Program-made: the position numbers and the translations under genes
In this document: positions 46,894 through 56,323 of the stretch, piece after piece
Layout: every line of letters starts with the position of its first letter
Numbering within the stretch: the stretch's first letter is position 1
The notes under the pieces: model-generated
Told to the model about the DNA's origin: nothing
The model's input: the letters and a program-made list of their open reading frames with translations, nothing else
The model's database searches: none
Source of the DNA: Gimesia maris
Lineage (GTDB): Bacteria; Planctomycetota; Planctomycetia; Planctomycetales; Planctomycetaceae
Length of the DNA stretch: 64,000 nucleotides
Direction of reading: 5' to 3'
NCBI RefSeq assembly: GCF_008298035.1
Contig: NZ_CP042910.1
Location: forward strand, 5,347,001-5,411,000

Positions 46894-47091
46894 TCAAGCC
46901 CGTTCAAATTTCAGTTTTTCTCGCAGGGCTTCATAATAATTTTTTAGTGCGTGCCCTCCCCCAAAGATGCCTCCGACGGAAACAATCACCAGCGCTCCAG
47001 CCAAAGCCAATGCTGCAACGATAATCGCTGCAGCAACCAGCAGGATGCCTCCTAAAACGATAGCAAATGCTTCCTCTCCATCACTAGCCAT
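46894..47091 (-). CDS. Small two-TM or hairpin membrane protein of the GAP1 operon
   Basis: 65 residues. After MASDGEEAF a long hydrophobic Ala/Ile/Val/Gly-rich region (residues about 9-48, IVLGGILLVAAAIIVAALAL) could form one long or two short helices. A short cytoplasmic tail ENDS in basic/acidic YYEALREKLKFERA. It sits between the GAP1-like and terminal GTPase genes with gaps of 3 and 5 bases, so it is surely part of the operon. No family recognised; perhaps a membrane dock for the GTPase. Confidence 0.75.
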   Translation of the reverse strand: MASDGEEAFAIVLGGILLVAAAIIVAALALAGALVIVSVGGIFGGGHALKNYYEALREKLKFERA

Positions 47092-47094
47092 GGC

Positions 47095-49671
47095 CTACAC
47101 CCTTTCAGAGATTACTTTTTGAAATAACCGTTTGATCGAAACTACCATCGAATTTCGTTGTAATGCCAATTGCTGGTACTTGTTCTCCCATTGTGTTCGA
47201 AGTTGAATCGGCAGGCCTCCAGCACCATCCCCTACCCGACGCAAGAGTTCGCCGAAAGTCCTTTTGTTCAAGTAGTACAGCCAGTCATCAAGCTCATAAA
47301 AAGCAACTTTGGCAATCCGCCGCACATGTCCCTGCTCGTTATCTGCTTTGAGAGCCGCTAAGACTAGCGCTGAACCGGCTTCCGGCGAAAGATAGCGGGA
47401 AGATTTTCCCGTGATATAATGTTGATATTCATATAAAGCATATTCTTCCCCGGCGGTTGAACTGCACCAGCCGATCACCCAATAATGTTCAGATTCCGTT
47501 CGGCACAATTCCAGCAGCCTTGCCATCGAGAGCGAGACAATTTCGCGTCCCGTCTCAAGATCGATCACCGCCGACTGCTCCATCCACTTTTCTTCAAACT
47601 GTTTGATCGTTGAGATTTTTCTTCGGTTCAGCTTCATTATTATTTCGCGGATCACGAGTCTGTCTGGAATGAAATCCATTTTCAGAGACTTCGTTAAGCT
47701 TTCCAGAACCTTGATCTGCTGTTTGGATTGTCTGTCGTTAGGATCCAACGAGATACTTTCAATCAGCGATGAGGCGACTTCTCTCTGAATGTTCTTGTCC
47801 ATTTCGCAAAGAATGGAAGAGTGACCATAGAGCCACTCAGTCAGGATACACCGGCTGGCTCCACTGGAATTTCCCCACCCTTCCCGTAGTATTTCTCTGA
47901 ACGGTGATAGCGTCTGGCGAAAGAGATTCCCATCAAGTTCCTGGCAATAGGCCCGCAAGGCTTCAATATCATTTGTCATTGTAACGATACGAATGCGAGC
48001 TTCTTCAAGGAGTAAACTGCAATCGTTATTTTTAGCGAGGCTCTGTCGATATTTTTTTCGAAAAGCAGAAGTTTTTGAATTCAGCAAACTGAATACCGCT
48101 TCTCCCATAGCACGAGTATGCTCAATTGAGTCAAACTGGCGTGTCAGCTGAGCACAAAGTTCCGCGAATTTTGCAGGTGATAGATCCCGGCCAACCCGTG
48201 AAAGAAATAACACGAGGAATGTTGGGGCGCCCTCAAGCTCGACTCCCAGGGTGAGGCATTGATTCATAAGCGGATCTTTGAGATAGATTCCTGCTTCGTC
48301 GTATGGCGAAGTTTCCTGAATCAGCATCATCAGGCGATCAAAGACCTCAGAATCATTCGAAATGCGGTTTATCAGTGCAGATAGACTCTCTCCATCGAGA
48401 ATCTCACTTCTAAGTGACTCTCCTGATAACCCCTGTTTCGTCGCGATCTCTAATAAAATGTCATGGAGCAGTCCAAAGTCACCTCCATCCGACAATTCTG
48501 TATAGAAGATCCCTTTACAATGATCCCATACGATTCTATTGACTTCCTCACTCTTACTCTGATCGGCAATGGCTTCTAACTCTTTCGCAACGTCCAGTCG
48601 ATCTTGAGATGTTGCATTCTGATTCAGTGCAGCAGCTGCTGCGTTGATCAATCGTATGAGTGTCTCAGCACCATCGTCTTGTTTAAGTCTGTTATTTGCG
48701 AAACTCAGTGTTTTACTGACATTGAAATTGGCTGGAAGCTGCTCACCATTACATAGTCGATAGCAATTTATAAGTTGCAACATGTTTTCTGCTGTCGCTG
48801 AAATAGAAAACCTGTGAGCAAAATGATAGAAATCCTTCAAACTCTCTGTGTCGTTACAAAGCAATTCCACTACGAAATTTGCATAGGAATCCTCTGGTAC
48901 ATCCACCTCACTGAACCGGTCAGCCACATAATCAAATACGTATGCAGTAAAATTGCAGTCGTCATCCGTGTATCGTAAATCACTCTCAGGGGTAGTACAC
49001 TGAAGGTCCAGGCCTGCACTTAAGGTATTTACGAACGTTGCAAATGAGAACGGCTTTTCGACGCTGCAAGGAATGCACTTTAAAATACATGCTACCCAGA
49101 CCGGAAGTTCATCAGCTACATTTCGAATGAGCACTGGTCGATGAGTGCCTCGAGAGATCAACAAGGCGTGAAGCAACATGCGAAGCTGAGAATCGCGAGT
49201 TTTATCTTTACGAACGAATTCTGACAGATCTTTAAACTCGAACCGATCCGTCATCAGATCTGACGCACGTAATGGCTCAAGCTGCGGTGGAGTGCTCGAA
49301 GTAATTTCGCGCCACCCTTTCCAATTTGCGAGGTCGATCGCCCAATATCGGCTACCGGGGGGGAGCAGCAGGGAATGAGCCAGATAATTCCCATGCCTTC
49401 CAGAATAATCTACACCAAGATAAACGGACCTCGTAACACGCAGGAATCCTCCAGTCAACTCAGCAGATTGCAGATTTGGCGGACAATATTTCCTGATATC
49501 AGCGGGTGTCGGGTTCGTAGGCAGACTGCGTGGATAATGGTAGGCATCAATTCGCTCGAGTTCATATTGCTCGGATTCAGACAGCCCGGAACTCTTTGCC
49601 TGAGTCTGAAAACCCGCTCCCGCCCCCAGCCCATGGGGACATGACGTGTATATCATCTGTTCAATTGGCAT
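47095..49671 (-). CDS. GAP1-like (GTPase-associated protein 1) protein
   Basis: 858 residues from ATG 49671, chosen because GAAGGA lies 6 bases upstream; the earlier in-frame ATG at 49716 would overlap the upstream gene. The N-terminal 250 residues have the GAP1-N signature: IEQMIYTSCPHGLGAGAGF, SGLS and RSVYLGVDYSGRHGNYLAHS. The rest is helical. GAP1 proteins are known only from comparative genomics as partners of double-GTPase and related NTPases in predicted conflict systems. The flanking genes on both sides are such GTPases. No TM or catalytic motif is evident. Confidence 0.8.
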   Translation of the reverse strand: MPIEQMIYTSCPHGLGAGAGFQTQAKSSGLSESEQYELERIDAYHYPRSLPTNPTPADIRKYCPPNLQSAELTGGFLRVTRSVYLGVDYSGRHGNYLAHSLLLPPGSRYWAIDLANWKGWREITSSTPPQLEPLRASDLMTDRFEFKDLSEFVRKDKTRDSQLRMLLHALLISRGTHRPVLIRNVADELPVWVACILKCIPCSVEKPFSFATFVNTLSAGLDLQCTTPESDLRYTDDDCNFTAYVFDYVADRFSEVDVPEDSYANFVVELLCNDTESLKDFYHFAHRFSISATAENMLQLINCYRLCNGEQLPANFNVSKTLSFANNRLKQDDGAETLIRLINAAAAALNQNATSQDRLDVAKELEAIADQSKSEEVNRIVWDHCKGIFYTELSDGGDFGLLHDILLEIATKQGLSGESLRSEILDGESLSALINRISNDSEVFDRLMMLIQETSPYDEAGIYLKDPLMNQCLTLGVELEGAPTFLVLFLSRVGRDLSPAKFAELCAQLTRQFDSIEHTRAMGEAVFSLLNSKTSAFRKKYRQSLAKNNDCSLLLEEARIRIVTMTNDIEALRAYCQELDGNLFRQTLSPFREILREGWGNSSGASRCILTEWLYGHSSILCEMDKNIQREVASSLIESISLDPNDRQSKQQIKVLESLTKSLKMDFIPDRLVIREIIMKLNRRKISTIKQFEEKWMEQSAVIDLETGREIVSLSMARLLELCRTESEHYWVIGWCSSTAGEEYALYEYQHYITGKSSRYLSPEAGSALVLAALKADNEQGHVRRIAKVAFYELDDWLYYLNKRTFGELLRRVGDGAGGLPIQLRTQWENKYQQLALQRNSMVVSIKRLFQKVISERV

Positions 49672-49687
49672 CTGAATCCTTCTTTGT

Positions 49688-50872
49688 TTAAGAGTCTCTG
49701 AAGCACCCAATACCATGCATCAGCCAGAGAAATGGATCTTCAACGCGTCTGGGTGCAAGCCGGGGGACTGTGCCATCCTGATTCTTTTTACAGCCTAGTG
49801 AGCTGATTCCGCAGAATGTTACCTTGGAAAACCAGCTTTTGATGTCATTGACCAGGCCGGATTGTTTCCACATCGCCAGCAAAGATTCAATTTCGTCATT
49901 GATAGCAGCGGCTTCTGCTGAATCATATTGACGTTTCATCGAACGGGAAGAAAGCACATTAAGTGTCGGATCAATGAGGGGTTCGATCTCATCGAACTTT
50001 GAGAAGGCGGCAGCGATCGGAGTCTTAATCATCTGCGTAGGGCTCAGATTTTTTCCCTTTCGTACGACGTTCGCAACCCGAGAAAGAATATCCCGGGTCT
50101 CGATCGATTCTTCCCCTGGATCGGGAGGATCTGGAAGCTGACAGAGCACTTGAGGAAACTGCCTGGGATCCAGTAGTAAAATGATTCCACTGGAACGATA
50201 GATATATCGGTTGACCGTCTCCATAGTCGCCTCAGAACGGAGATCTTCACCAGCCGCATCAAAGAAAACGAGAGTGACTGTGCGCTTGATGTTACGCTGT
50301 CCGAACAGATTCTTTCCTCCTATCTGCAGGTTAAAAACCATCGGCATCTGGACACTCGTGTCAGTGCGGCCGGATCTTGTTGTGTCCAGCGCTCGCCCTT
50401 CCCGATAGAGAGGATCTCGAAAATCGCGGGCAAATCGCTCAATAGTCAAGTCATCCTGTGGAGAGAGTGTGAAATTGAGTGCTGGTCCAACACGATTGCG
50501 TAATTCTTCCACGAGGGTTGCAATGTAATGACTTTTACCTGAGTTTTTAGCACCAATGACAGAGATAATGGCGTTTTCGCACTGCCCGAATGTTGCAGGG
50601 AGTGTCATATGGCAGGTGGGACAGATTCGATCCCCGGTCACTCTTGCGCATTGATCACAGATCACCTGGCCACGCTTGGCGCTGTGGGGATCAAGCACTT
50701 TTCCTTGTGCCCCTATCGCCATTTGAGGCCAATGAGCGGTCAGATCCGGATCTGGTGTGCGGCCGGAGCATGCCAGATTCCCACAACGATAAGGGGCTTT
50801 TTTCAGCTTGAACTGGTCGAAACAATATGGACAGACCAGATTCACAATATGGTTTTTCACCCAGTTTTTCAT
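49688..50872 (-). CDS. Soluble zinc-ribbon TRAFAC-type GTPase (double-GTPase-like)
   Basis: 394 residues. N-terminal zinc ribbons at about 14-90 (CPYCFDQ, CGNLACSG, CDQCARVTG, CPTCH). The GTPase domain begins at about residue 100: G1 VIGAKNSGKS, G3 FFDAAGED, G4 FSKFDE. It lacks the TM helices of its paralogue at 45461. The DAAGE motif shared by both is typical of this GTPase group. It lies between the giant J-like/FN3 protein (7 bases upstream) and GAP1 (16 bases downstream). It probably switches state under control of GAP1. Confidence 0.85.
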   Translation of the reverse strand: MKNWVKNHIVNLVCPYCFDQFKLKKAPYRCGNLACSGRTPDPDLTAHWPQMAIGAQGKVLDPHSAKRGQVICDQCARVTGDRICPTCHMTLPATFGQCENAIISVIGAKNSGKSHYIATLVEELRNRVGPALNFTLSPQDDLTIERFARDFRDPLYREGRALDTTRSGRTDTSVQMPMVFNLQIGGKNLFGQRNIKRTVTLVFFDAAGEDLRSEATMETVNRYIYRSSGIILLLDPRQFPQVLCQLPDPPDPGEESIETRDILSRVANVVRKGKNLSPTQMIKTPIAAAFSKFDEIEPLIDPTLNVLSSRSMKRQYDSAEAAAINDEIESLLAMWKQSGLVNDIKSWFSKVTFCGISSLGCKKNQDGTVPRLAPRRVEDPFLWLMHGIGCFRDS

Positions 50873-50879
50873 GGAAGTA

Positions 50880-53800
50880 TTACCCCTTGTAAAGAAGTCG
50901 TTCTTTCGAGGCCGGAAGAAGTTTTAAACAAGGATGATTTTGAGGATTCTTCAGAAAGACCTTGAGGTAAAGCGACGTCGTCAACTCTTCCAGCTCAATG
51001 GGTAATTCTGCTCTCCCACCAGAGAATTGAATCCTCTTTGCCATACACACAACCTGTCCTTCATCAATTCGAGTTGGCAATCTGTCTGGTAAGCCAACTA
51101 CAACAACGTCATCAAGCGAAGTACAATTGCCATCTTCGGATTGCAATTCAATTCCATGAAGACTCTTTTTAAACAACTTAAATCGTCTGGAGTAAACTTG
51201 GTATCGCACCCGCGCTTCATTACCCATCGTTTCAGTACAGCTAACGCCCCTGGAATAAAAGTCACAACGCGGTGCTTTGACAGCAATGGTAATTTCATAT
51301 GCATGTGCCTGACTGCAGACGACTTGCCAGACATTACCATTAGCCCGAAATTCTTCTGCTGATACTTCGACCACAGGAGTCGTCTTACGTTGACGGACAG
51401 TCTTGTGACTTCCTACAGGCTGGAGAAAAATACCCACCGTCTTGATTCCACGAGGCCAGACCCACGTCAATTCCAGAATTCCATCCGAAAGTGGTCTCGT
51501 ACGGAAATCGATGACTTCAGGTAATTGAGCCACCTGGCACCATGTCCCTATGGCGGCATTGGAGCCATTGATCGTTACGGGGACCAGAAACATCTGCCCC
51601 GAAGGTGGCAACTCCACTTCTGCACTGTTTTTACTACACCGGGGGATGAGCCGCCCTATCGACTGAACCTGGCTTTGATCGACGATGGTCCCCTCCCAGC
51701 CATCCTGGGGTGGGCGATCTGCCGCCCTGATTTGTACTTCTCCCATTTTGGCAGGTGTCCATTTCAAATGCACATTTCGACCGCGGAGCTCAGCAGTCAG
51801 ATCTTTGACCGGATCGGGACGAGAAGTCGATAAGACTCGGACGATCTCACTCGGCGAGCAAATTAGTTTGCCAGGTCTGAGAGGGTCAGAATACAAGGCC
51901 GAGACTGCCACTTCGTATTCCTGTCCATTTTGGAGATCTTTGAAAACAGCTTCTGTTCCTCGAATATGCCGTACTTTCTGCACTTCTGGTAGAATTCTGA
52001 CTTCTGCCATCGTAGAACCGACCGGGTTTTCCCATGAGAGATGAGCGTTTCCATCAATGGCTGTCGCTTTCAGATTAAAAACCTTTCCAGTCCGCAATAC
52101 TGCATCGGACGTCGCAGCCTTCATTGAAGTTGTCTCTCCCCAGGCTGAAAAGATGGCGTAGTACCATACGATTCCGTCCTCGGCATTCGTATCGTCATAC
52201 TGCTCTGTTTTAACAGTCGCGAGCCTGATTCCATCATCCACATCTGTAGGAACACCGCCTTGCTTTCGGCACACAATATACTGTGTCTTAAGGCGACTCG
52301 ACTTTGATCTCCATGTCAGTCGTACATGGGTCTCAGTCACATTGACCCGTAGGTCGTGCGGGGAGGAAGGGGGATATTTCTTCATTGCGTCACTGGCAGC
52401 TGAGTAATCGGCACAATGTGCCAGCGCTTCAATGTATTTCTCCAGGGCATCGTCCACCCTTTTCGCAACAATCAGACGGCGCGCCTGGTCACAGGCCTTC
52501 CGCGCAGCTGTTATCCCCTGGTCAATCTGCCGGCGGCTGGCCGTATTTACTTCATATCCATCCTCAGCGAGTTCATTCACGAGCTGTTGGGCAGCCTGCA
52601 TCTTGCTAACACGAATTAATTCGAGAACTTCACGGTTTTTCAGCTTATGATTAGAAATCTTGGATTCGATTTGAACCAGCAGTTCCTTCGCCACTTCATA
52701 GCCGGGCCAGAGCTGAAGGATGTCATCAACAAGGTGACCTGCTTTCCGATATCTCCGATCTCGAAAGAAAGTTCGTGCAGAAGCAATCAGACGTTCAATG
52801 TGTGGAAGGTCACCAGTGCTGCAGCCACATTTCGGGCAACAGGAGTCTTGCGTTGGCACTAACTGCTTGCAACCGCTCATGGGACACACAATTTCAAGCG
52901 GTTTTCCGCAATCTCGACAATGCGATTGGCCTTCTTCGGCAGCCAGTGTTCCGCATTGACCACAAGTCAATAATCGCTGGGCCGGCACATCTGATGTGAC
53001 AACGAGATACCAGCCACTGGTCCGTTCAATCCAGACTTCGATATAATCGCGTATTTGCTGGACAGTCACATTCGGAATTTTTGCTTCACGTAGAATTTCA
53101 TCCAGAGCTTCCTGTGTAATAATTTTGGAGGCGCCACCACGGACCTTGATAAATGTATCGACGGCCCTAAGCTCACGATTTGCCAGATAGTTGTGATACT
53201 TCTCCCGAGTACTCTCACTCAGCAGATGTTTCTGAACGTGCCCCAGTAAAGCGCTGCGGACTTTATGCTCGGGAGTCCCACGTACCAGCTTGGCCACCCC
53301 ATTCTTTTGAGATTCATAAGCCGCATTGATTGCTGTTAGACTTGAGCGCGGATTCAGCCCGGGACCCAGAAAATCGTACAGAGACGACAACTGCAGTCCC
53401 TTCTGATCCGCCTCAATACTCTTGCCTTCCGCTTCCGGAATCATCGGAGGGCTTTTGCGTTTTGGCTTGGCAGTCCCCGGCTTTTCTTCGGTAAGCCCCA
53501 GCTTTCGAATGCGTGATTCTATTTCGACTTCGTCAAAGCCGCTCAGTTCACCGGCGATGTGTTTCAAATCTTTTTTGGAGTAAGCCCCTTTTGATTTGAT
53601 CATGCGCAGAAAAGTATCGAGCTGCTTCTCTTCTGCTTTCAGCTCTTTCAGGCGCGCCCTGGATTCAGCGGCGCGAAGTTTCTCGTCTTTCATCACAACT
53701 CTGATACCATCGTCTGGCTGATCCAGCAGGATCTTGAATGCTTCCGCCTCGCGTTGAATCGACTTGGGAGCATCGGTGCGAACTCGATTATAAGTACGGA

Positions 53801-53891
53801 TCAACTCATTAATCCGCGTCTCTATCGCTGACCAGTTCTGAACTGAAGGGGCAAGATTTAAAAGCCTGTAGTAGTTAGAACGATGTTTCAT
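50880..53891 (-). CDS. Giant J-like / zinc-ribbon / fibronectin-III adaptor
   Basis: 1003 residues. Residues 1-60 (NYYRLLNLAPSVQNW) and about 165-250 (SLYDFLGPGLNPRSSLTAI...STREKYHNYL) look like two degenerate J-type or saposin-like helical domains; no HPD motif is present. Two zinc ribbons begin at Cys310 (CGQCG...CRDCG, CPMSGC...CCPKCGC). A TPR-like region follows (365-480), then at least two fibronectin-III-like beta domains (about 500-690) and further beta domains to the end. It is cytoplasmic as far as can be seen. The zinc-ribbon plus TPR module is shared with the gene at 62550. It likely links the Hsp70 pair to the GTPases. ATG start, no strong Shine-Dalgarno site. Confidence 0.75.
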   Translation of the reverse strand: MKHRSNYYRLLNLAPSVQNWSAIETRINELIRTYNRVRTDAPKSIQREAEAFKILLDQPDDGIRVVMKDEKLRAAESRARLKELKAEEKQLDTFLRMIKSKGAYSKKDLKHIAGELSGFDEVEIESRIRKLGLTEEKPGTAKPKRKSPPMIPEAEGKSIEADQKGLQLSSLYDFLGPGLNPRSSLTAINAAYESQKNGVAKLVRGTPEHKVRSALLGHVQKHLLSESTREKYHNYLANRELRAVDTFIKVRGGASKIITQEALDEILREAKIPNVTVQQIRDYIEVWIERTSGWYLVVTSDVPAQRLLTCGQCGTLAAEEGQSHCRDCGKPLEIVCPMSGCKQLVPTQDSCCPKCGCSTGDLPHIERLIASARTFFRDRRYRKAGHLVDDILQLWPGYEVAKELLVQIESKISNHKLKNREVLELIRVSKMQAAQQLVNELAEDGYEVNTASRRQIDQGITAARKACDQARRLIVAKRVDDALEKYIEALAHCADYSAASDAMKKYPPSSPHDLRVNVTETHVRLTWRSKSSRLKTQYIVCRKQGGVPTDVDDGIRLATVKTEQYDDTNAEDGIVWYYAIFSAWGETTSMKAATSDAVLRTGKVFNLKATAIDGNAHLSWENPVGSTMAEVRILPEVQKVRHIRGTEAVFKDLQNGQEYEVAVSALYSDPLRPGKLICSPSEIVRVLSTSRPDPVKDLTAELRGRNVHLKWTPAKMGEVQIRAADRPPQDGWEGTIVDQSQVQSIGRLIPRCSKNSAEVELPPSGQMFLVPVTINGSNAAIGTWCQVAQLPEVIDFRTRPLSDGILELTWVWPRGIKTVGIFLQPVGSHKTVRQRKTTPVVEVSAEEFRANGNVWQVVCSQAHAYEITIAVKAPRCDFYSRGVSCTETMGNEARVRYQVYSRRFKLFKKSLHGIELQSEDGNCTSLDDVVVVGLPDRLPTRIDEGQVVCMAKRIQFSGGRAELPIELEELTTSLYLKVFLKNPQNHPCLKLLPASKERLLYKG

Positions 53892-54040
53892 TGCAAAAAC
53901 TCAATTTACATAAATACGAGATGAAAACTACGACTGATTCGTTGAGTACTCCGGATGTTGTCCTGTAATTGCCCAGATCAATTGCTGAAGTGATTCCTCC
54001 GTTGATTCAGAGAAGTCTACCCATCTCATGTTCCCCAGGA

Positions 54041-54166
54041 TCAGAGGCAGTAATAATGAATCAATTCATTGATACGCGCCTCAATTTCGGACCAACTCTT
54101 AACAGAGGGATCCAGCCCAAGAACTCTGTAGTAATTTGGACGATGCGCCTTGTCCATCTCACTCAT
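54041..54166 (-). pseudogene. Truncated duplicate of the J-like N-terminus
   Basis: ATG 54166-54164 overlaps the stop of the Hsp70-VWA gene (ATGA). It encodes about 41 residues, including NYYRVLGLDPSVKSWSEIEA, then a TGA at 54041-54043. It aligns closely with residues 6-33 of the giant protein that starts 150 bases downstream (NYYRLLNLAPSVQNWSAIET). It is the stub of a duplicated or replaced copy of that gene. Confidence 0.75.
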
Positions 54167-56310
54167 TTTTTCCCTGCAAGTAAGCCCCAGAATCCTGATT
54201 TTCTGTCAACGTCTGATTTGGTTGAACTGACTGGATTCCCTTGAGTCTTGGTAATGACTTGAGCAATTGACGAAAAAGTGGCGCTCAATCCGCTCAGGGA
54301 TGTGAAAAAGCTACCTTCATCACAGGATGCAATATCGCGGAGAAAATTTTTGTCGGCGTCTCCGAATCCAATCGCAATCACGTCGATTTCAGCAGAGTGC
54401 AGCGATTTTGCACGGTTGACAGCATGGGGCTGGTCGGCCCAGACACCGTCCGCCAGTGTGATCACAAAACGCGGCCCTTCAACTTTTTTGAGCTTCTTCA
54501 TTGCGGTATCAAATGGTTGAGCGGAATTCCCGCATCCGACCATTCCAATACTCAAACTTTTGACGGCTTTTTCGATCTTTGATGCGTTCTGACAGGCATC
54601 GAGTACGGTCTGAGTTGAATCGGCGACGGCAATAACCCCCATTGAACAGTGAGTCAGGTCAACTTGCTCTAAAAAAGCAAGAGCAGCCTTCTGGGATTCA
54701 GCAAGCGGTTCCCCCGACATCGAGCCCGACAAATCGAAGGCAAGATAAACCGTTACGTGGGGGATCACCGGTTTCGGTGGGGGCTCCATGAAACGAGCCG
54801 GAATATCCTCGGGCAGCGATTCCACATTAACTGTCAGCTCCGTATGATCTGATGCCAGTCTCGCGGTAACCTGAACCGATCCGCTGAGATCATAGGCATA
54901 GTCAATCTCAATCACGACAGAATTGCCGGGATCATGCGGTACATGTGGAATCACGTATCGTCCCAGATAGGTCACTTGAGATGGGCCGTCGTGTTCACCC
55001 TGAGTCATAAAGACTTCGAGCAGATTATCATCATGCGGCTGCGTACGATGCTGGAAGGGTCGGGATTCCCGTCTCGGAACCGGCTGATCCTTAGAAAGAA
55101 TAATCGAGTTAATGTACGCAGAATTATCTTCATTGATGGCGATCATTCCCAGGCTATGCGGAGTGACGTCCGTGACTCGTGTTTTCCCCAGCATCAGCCC
55201 CTTGCCGGTTTTTTCTCCCGACTTCATAGCAGCCAGTCCAACAGGTCCCTTTGCCTGAGCATGTCCATGAGCACAAATAGCAGCTCCGATAGCCACAGCC
55301 TCGTCTGGATTGACTCCACGCGAAGGAGGGTGTCCGAAATAACTGGTGAGGGCTTCCTGAATCATTGGCATTCTTGTAGAACCGCCAACCAGCAGGACTT
55401 CATTGATATCAGTCGGCTGCATTTGCTGGCTTTCCAGAACGGAGCGAACGGTATCAAGCGTGCGTTCAACAAGGTCCTGACACAAATCGCTGAACTGTTC
55501 ACGCCTTAATTCGTAGCGCCCTTTTTCTCCATCATGAGCAATAAATAGCGTGGCTGATTTGCGATCTGTGAGTGTACGCTTTGCATCCTCGGCCGCGACC
55601 CAGAGATCACCGATTGCCACGACATCGTCTAATGGATTTGATCCATATTCGTTCTGAAATTCAGCAGCAAGAAAATCGACAATTCGAGAATCCCAGTCTT
55701 TTCCTCCCAGTTCTGCATCGCCTTCACTCGTCAGGACTCTTGTCTCATCTTCAGTGATTCTGAGTAAAGTCACATCAAATGTGCCCCCTCCCAGATCGTA
55801 AACTAATACATTGCTCGTAGACTTCGGTTGAGCAGTGACCCCATAGGCAATCGCAGCAGCCGTTGGTTCATTGATCAGTTGTAGAATATTGAGGCCTGCC
55901 TGACGACCAGCCTCAATAGTCGCTTTACGTTCTGCATCATAAAAGTATGCGGGTATCGTAATTACAGCGTCGCTGACCGAATGACCTAATTCCCGTTCAG
56001 CGTCTGCTTTTAAAGACCTGAGCACACATGCGGACAGTTCGATAGCACTGTATTCCTTCTGCGCAGTTTCGAAACGATATTCGCGATCACCCATCAATCG
56101 TTTGAAAAAAGAGGCGACGTTGGGATCACCAATTTTTTGCGATTCCTTGGCTTCATCACCGACAACCACGCTGCCATTCTCGAAGAGCACCACGGAGGGA
56201 GTGATACTTTTGCCATGCTCATTTGGAAGAACCTCAACCCGTTCCGAACAGCCTACTGTTGCAACGACAGAGTTTGTTGTTCCGAGATCGATACCAATAG
56301 TTTGAGTCAT
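54163..56310 (-). CDS. Hsp70-VWA fusion chaperone
   Basis: 715 residues. The Hsp70 ATPase domain covers about 1-380: IGIDLGTTNSVV, INEPTAAAIAYG, DLGGGTFDV, LLVGGSTRMP. A shortened beta-sandwich-like region follows (about 400-510). Instead of the helical lid there is a VWA domain with MIDAS motif DLSGSMSG starting at Asp526 and a later LADGVW. The ATPase core looks complete. A VWA domain in place of the lid suggests that client binding is metal-ion dependent protein recognition. It is cytosolic. It follows the second Hsp70 gene by 13 bases and overlaps the downstream J-like stub by ATGA. Confidence 0.9.
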   Translation of the reverse strand: MTQTIGIDLGTTNSVVATVGCSERVEVLPNEHGKSITPSVVLFENGSVVVGDEAKESQKIGDPNVASFFKRLMGDREYRFETAQKEYSAIELSACVLRSLKADAERELGHSVSDAVITIPAYFYDAERKATIEAGRQAGLNILQLINEPTAAAIAYGVTAQPKSTSNVLVYDLGGGTFDVTLLRITEDETRVLTSEGDAELGGKDWDSRIVDFLAAEFQNEYGSNPLDDVVAIGDLWVAAEDAKRTLTDRKSATLFIAHDGEKGRYELRREQFSDLCQDLVERTLDTVRSVLESQQMQPTDINEVLLVGGSTRMPMIQEALTSYFGHPPSRGVNPDEAVAIGAAICAHGHAQAKGPVGLAAMKSGEKTGKGLMLGKTRVTDVTPHSLGMIAINEDNSAYINSIILSKDQPVPRRESRPFQHRTQPHDDNLLEVFMTQGEHDGPSQVTYLGRYVIPHVPHDPGNSVVIEIDYAYDLSGSVQVTARLASDHTELTVNVESLPEDIPARFMEPPPKPVIPHVTVYLAFDLSGSMSGEPLAESQKAALAFLEQVDLTHCSMGVIAVADSTQTVLDACQNASKIEKAVKSLSIGMVGCGNSAQPFDTAMKKLKKVEGPRFVITLADGVWADQPHAVNRAKSLHSAEIDVIAIGFGDADKNFLRDIASCDEGSFFTSLSGLSATFSSIAQVITKTQGNPVSSTKSDVDRKSGFWGLLAGKK

Positions 56311-56323
56311 TTCTGTCCCCCGG

